A stretch of DNA of 6,379 bases from Puniceicoccaceae bacterium (GTDB lineage: Bacteria; Verrucomicrobiota; Verrucomicrobiia; Opitutales; Coraliomargaritaceae), in contig PWZW01000276.1 of NCBI GenBank assembly GCA_003567255.1, forward strand, positions 1-6,379, written 5' to 3'. A program made the position numbers and the translations under genes. This document shows positions 5,952-6,379 of this stretch, in pieces. The notes beneath the pieces were generated by a model that did not search any database, had not been told where the DNA came from, and saw nothing but the letters and a program-made list of their open reading frames with translations. The first letter of the stretch is position 1; each line of letters begins with the position of its first letter.

Positions 5952-6188
5952 ATGAAACTCCCTCCACACAACGCCGAACAAGTGAACGCTCTCATTCGTA
6001 TGGCGTGGCATGATCGGACGAGCTTTGACCAGATTGAGGAAAAGACGGGGTGGACTGAGAAGCAGGTGATTAAACTGATGCGGCGCGAAATGAAGCCTTC
6101 GAGTTTTCGTATGTGGCGGAAACGGGTCAGCGGGCGTGTGACGAAGCATCGCCGCTTGTTCAAGGCACAGACGGGCGATAGTGAGTGA
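5952..6188 (+). CDS. TIGR03643 family small protein
   Basis: An intact 78-residue protein matching the TIGR03643 pattern: MAWHDRTSFDQIEEKTGWTE, then QVIKLMRREMKPSSFRMWRKRVSGRVTKHR. Residues 24-45 have the spacing of a helix-turn-helix (SFDQIEEKTGWTEKQVIKLM), and residues 44-69 are strongly basic, so nucleic-acid binding is plausible. The family has no established function that I know of. Length is in the usual range and both ends look complete. No Shine-Dalgarno sequence is visible before ATG 5952. A terminator-like hairpin ends about 20 bp upstream, so expression may depend on a promoter very close to the start or on readthrough. A decayed relative of its first 40 codons lies at 4187-4306. 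Confidence 0.85.
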   Translation: MKLPPHNAEQVNALIRMAWHDRTSFDQIEEKTGWTEKQVIKLMRREMKPSSFRMWRKRVSGRVTKHRRLFKAQTGDSE

Positions 6189-6249
6189 GTTGCCATCTTG
6201 CGCCGCACTGCAACCTAATTCATGTTGCGCTTAGCGGGAATAGACTTGG

Positions 6250-6269
6250 CACAGCCGTGCGGGGCTGTG
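6250..6269. repeat. Perfect 7-bp inverted repeat
   Basis: CACAGCC (6250-6256) and GGCTGTG (6263-6269) are exact complements around GTGCGG. It abuts the longer hairpin at 6270-6345. No T-tract follows on the + strand, so a terminator role for the TIGR03643 gene is not supported. Confidence 0.5.
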
Positions 6270-6345
6270 GCTTCGCTTGGCACCTGTCTGTGCGCATCTG
6301 ATGGACTCACTGAGGACCGGCGGCACAGACAATACCGAGCGAAGC
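6270..6345. repeat. Long imperfect inverted repeat
   Basis: The outer arms are GCTTCGCTTGG (6270-6280) and CCGAGCGAAGC (6335-6345), 11 pairs including one G-T wobble. After a small internal loop, the inner arms TGTCTGTGC (6285-6293) and GCACAGACA (6323-6331) pair perfectly over nine bases, leaving a 29-base loop. The stretch is non-coding in appearance. It resembles a dispersed intergenic palindrome of the REP/BIME kind or a structured RNA; it lacks the T-tract of a terminator and does not fit integron attC core sites. Confidence 0.6.
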
Positions 6346-6379
6346 GACACAAAACAATGTCTATGCTACAGGTCCCACC

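Noticed and set aside
5712..6149. 145-residue reverse-strand ORF spanning the hairpins and the TIGR03643 gene
   Set aside because: It lies antisense to the well-supported gene at 5952-6188 and has a low-complexity, Pro/Arg/His-rich shadow composition with no family resemblance.
6210..6345. Integron attC site or cassette array
   Set aside because: The hairpins lack the GTTRRRY/RYYYAAC core sites, no integrase is present, and the genes are not in one orientation with regular spacing.
1..6379. CRISPR array, tRNA or rRNA genes
   Set aside because: No regularly spaced direct repeats, cloverleaf arms or ribosomal RNA motifs were seen on either strand by eye.

Overview
The window looks like a piece of a Verrucomicrobiota chromosome, most likely class Opitutia (Coraliomargarita/Puniceicoccaceae-like). 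The main reason is the 978-residue protein at 392-3328. It has the prepilin-like N-terminus, the WWVGDEGVK block and the conserved C-terminus that I associate with the large 'Verru_Chthon cassette protein A' type pseudopilins of that phylum. This placement is from memory of protein families; no search was run.

Layout. 2-229 (+) is the 3' end of a NUDIX hydrolase of the ADP-ribose pyrophosphatase type. 230-391 is a leader with a terminator-like hairpin close to the next start. 392-4107 (+) is a two-gene unit with an ATGA stop/start overlap: the large pseudopilin-like protein followed by a small secreted protein of unknown function. Both are probably exported or attached to the cell envelope. 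4187-5023 is a scrambled accessory stretch. It holds a dead 5' half-copy of a TIGR03643-type gene, an orphan IS66 TnpA-like ORF flanked by a 13-bp direct repeat, and about 400 bp without a convincing gene. 5024-5679 (-) is a second two-gene unit, also with an ATGA overlap: a 64-residue protein followed by a Pol-beta-type nucleotidyltransferase, which resembles a toxin-antitoxin-style module. 5680-5951 holds a run of hairpins ending in a good intrinsic terminator. 5952-6188 (+) is an intact TIGR03643 family gene, whose broken relative lies 1.8 kb upstream. 6189-6379 is intergenic and dominated by a long imperfect inverted repeat.

The most interesting items are the pseudopilin/secreted-protein pair, with its sharp base-composition break after the conserved N-terminus; the small-protein/nucleotidyltransferase pair; the candidate structured RNA at about 5786-5930; and the decayed TIGR03643 copy next to transposon debris. 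The region from about 4.1 kb onward reads as a chromosomal site that has accumulated insertions, rather than as one pathway.
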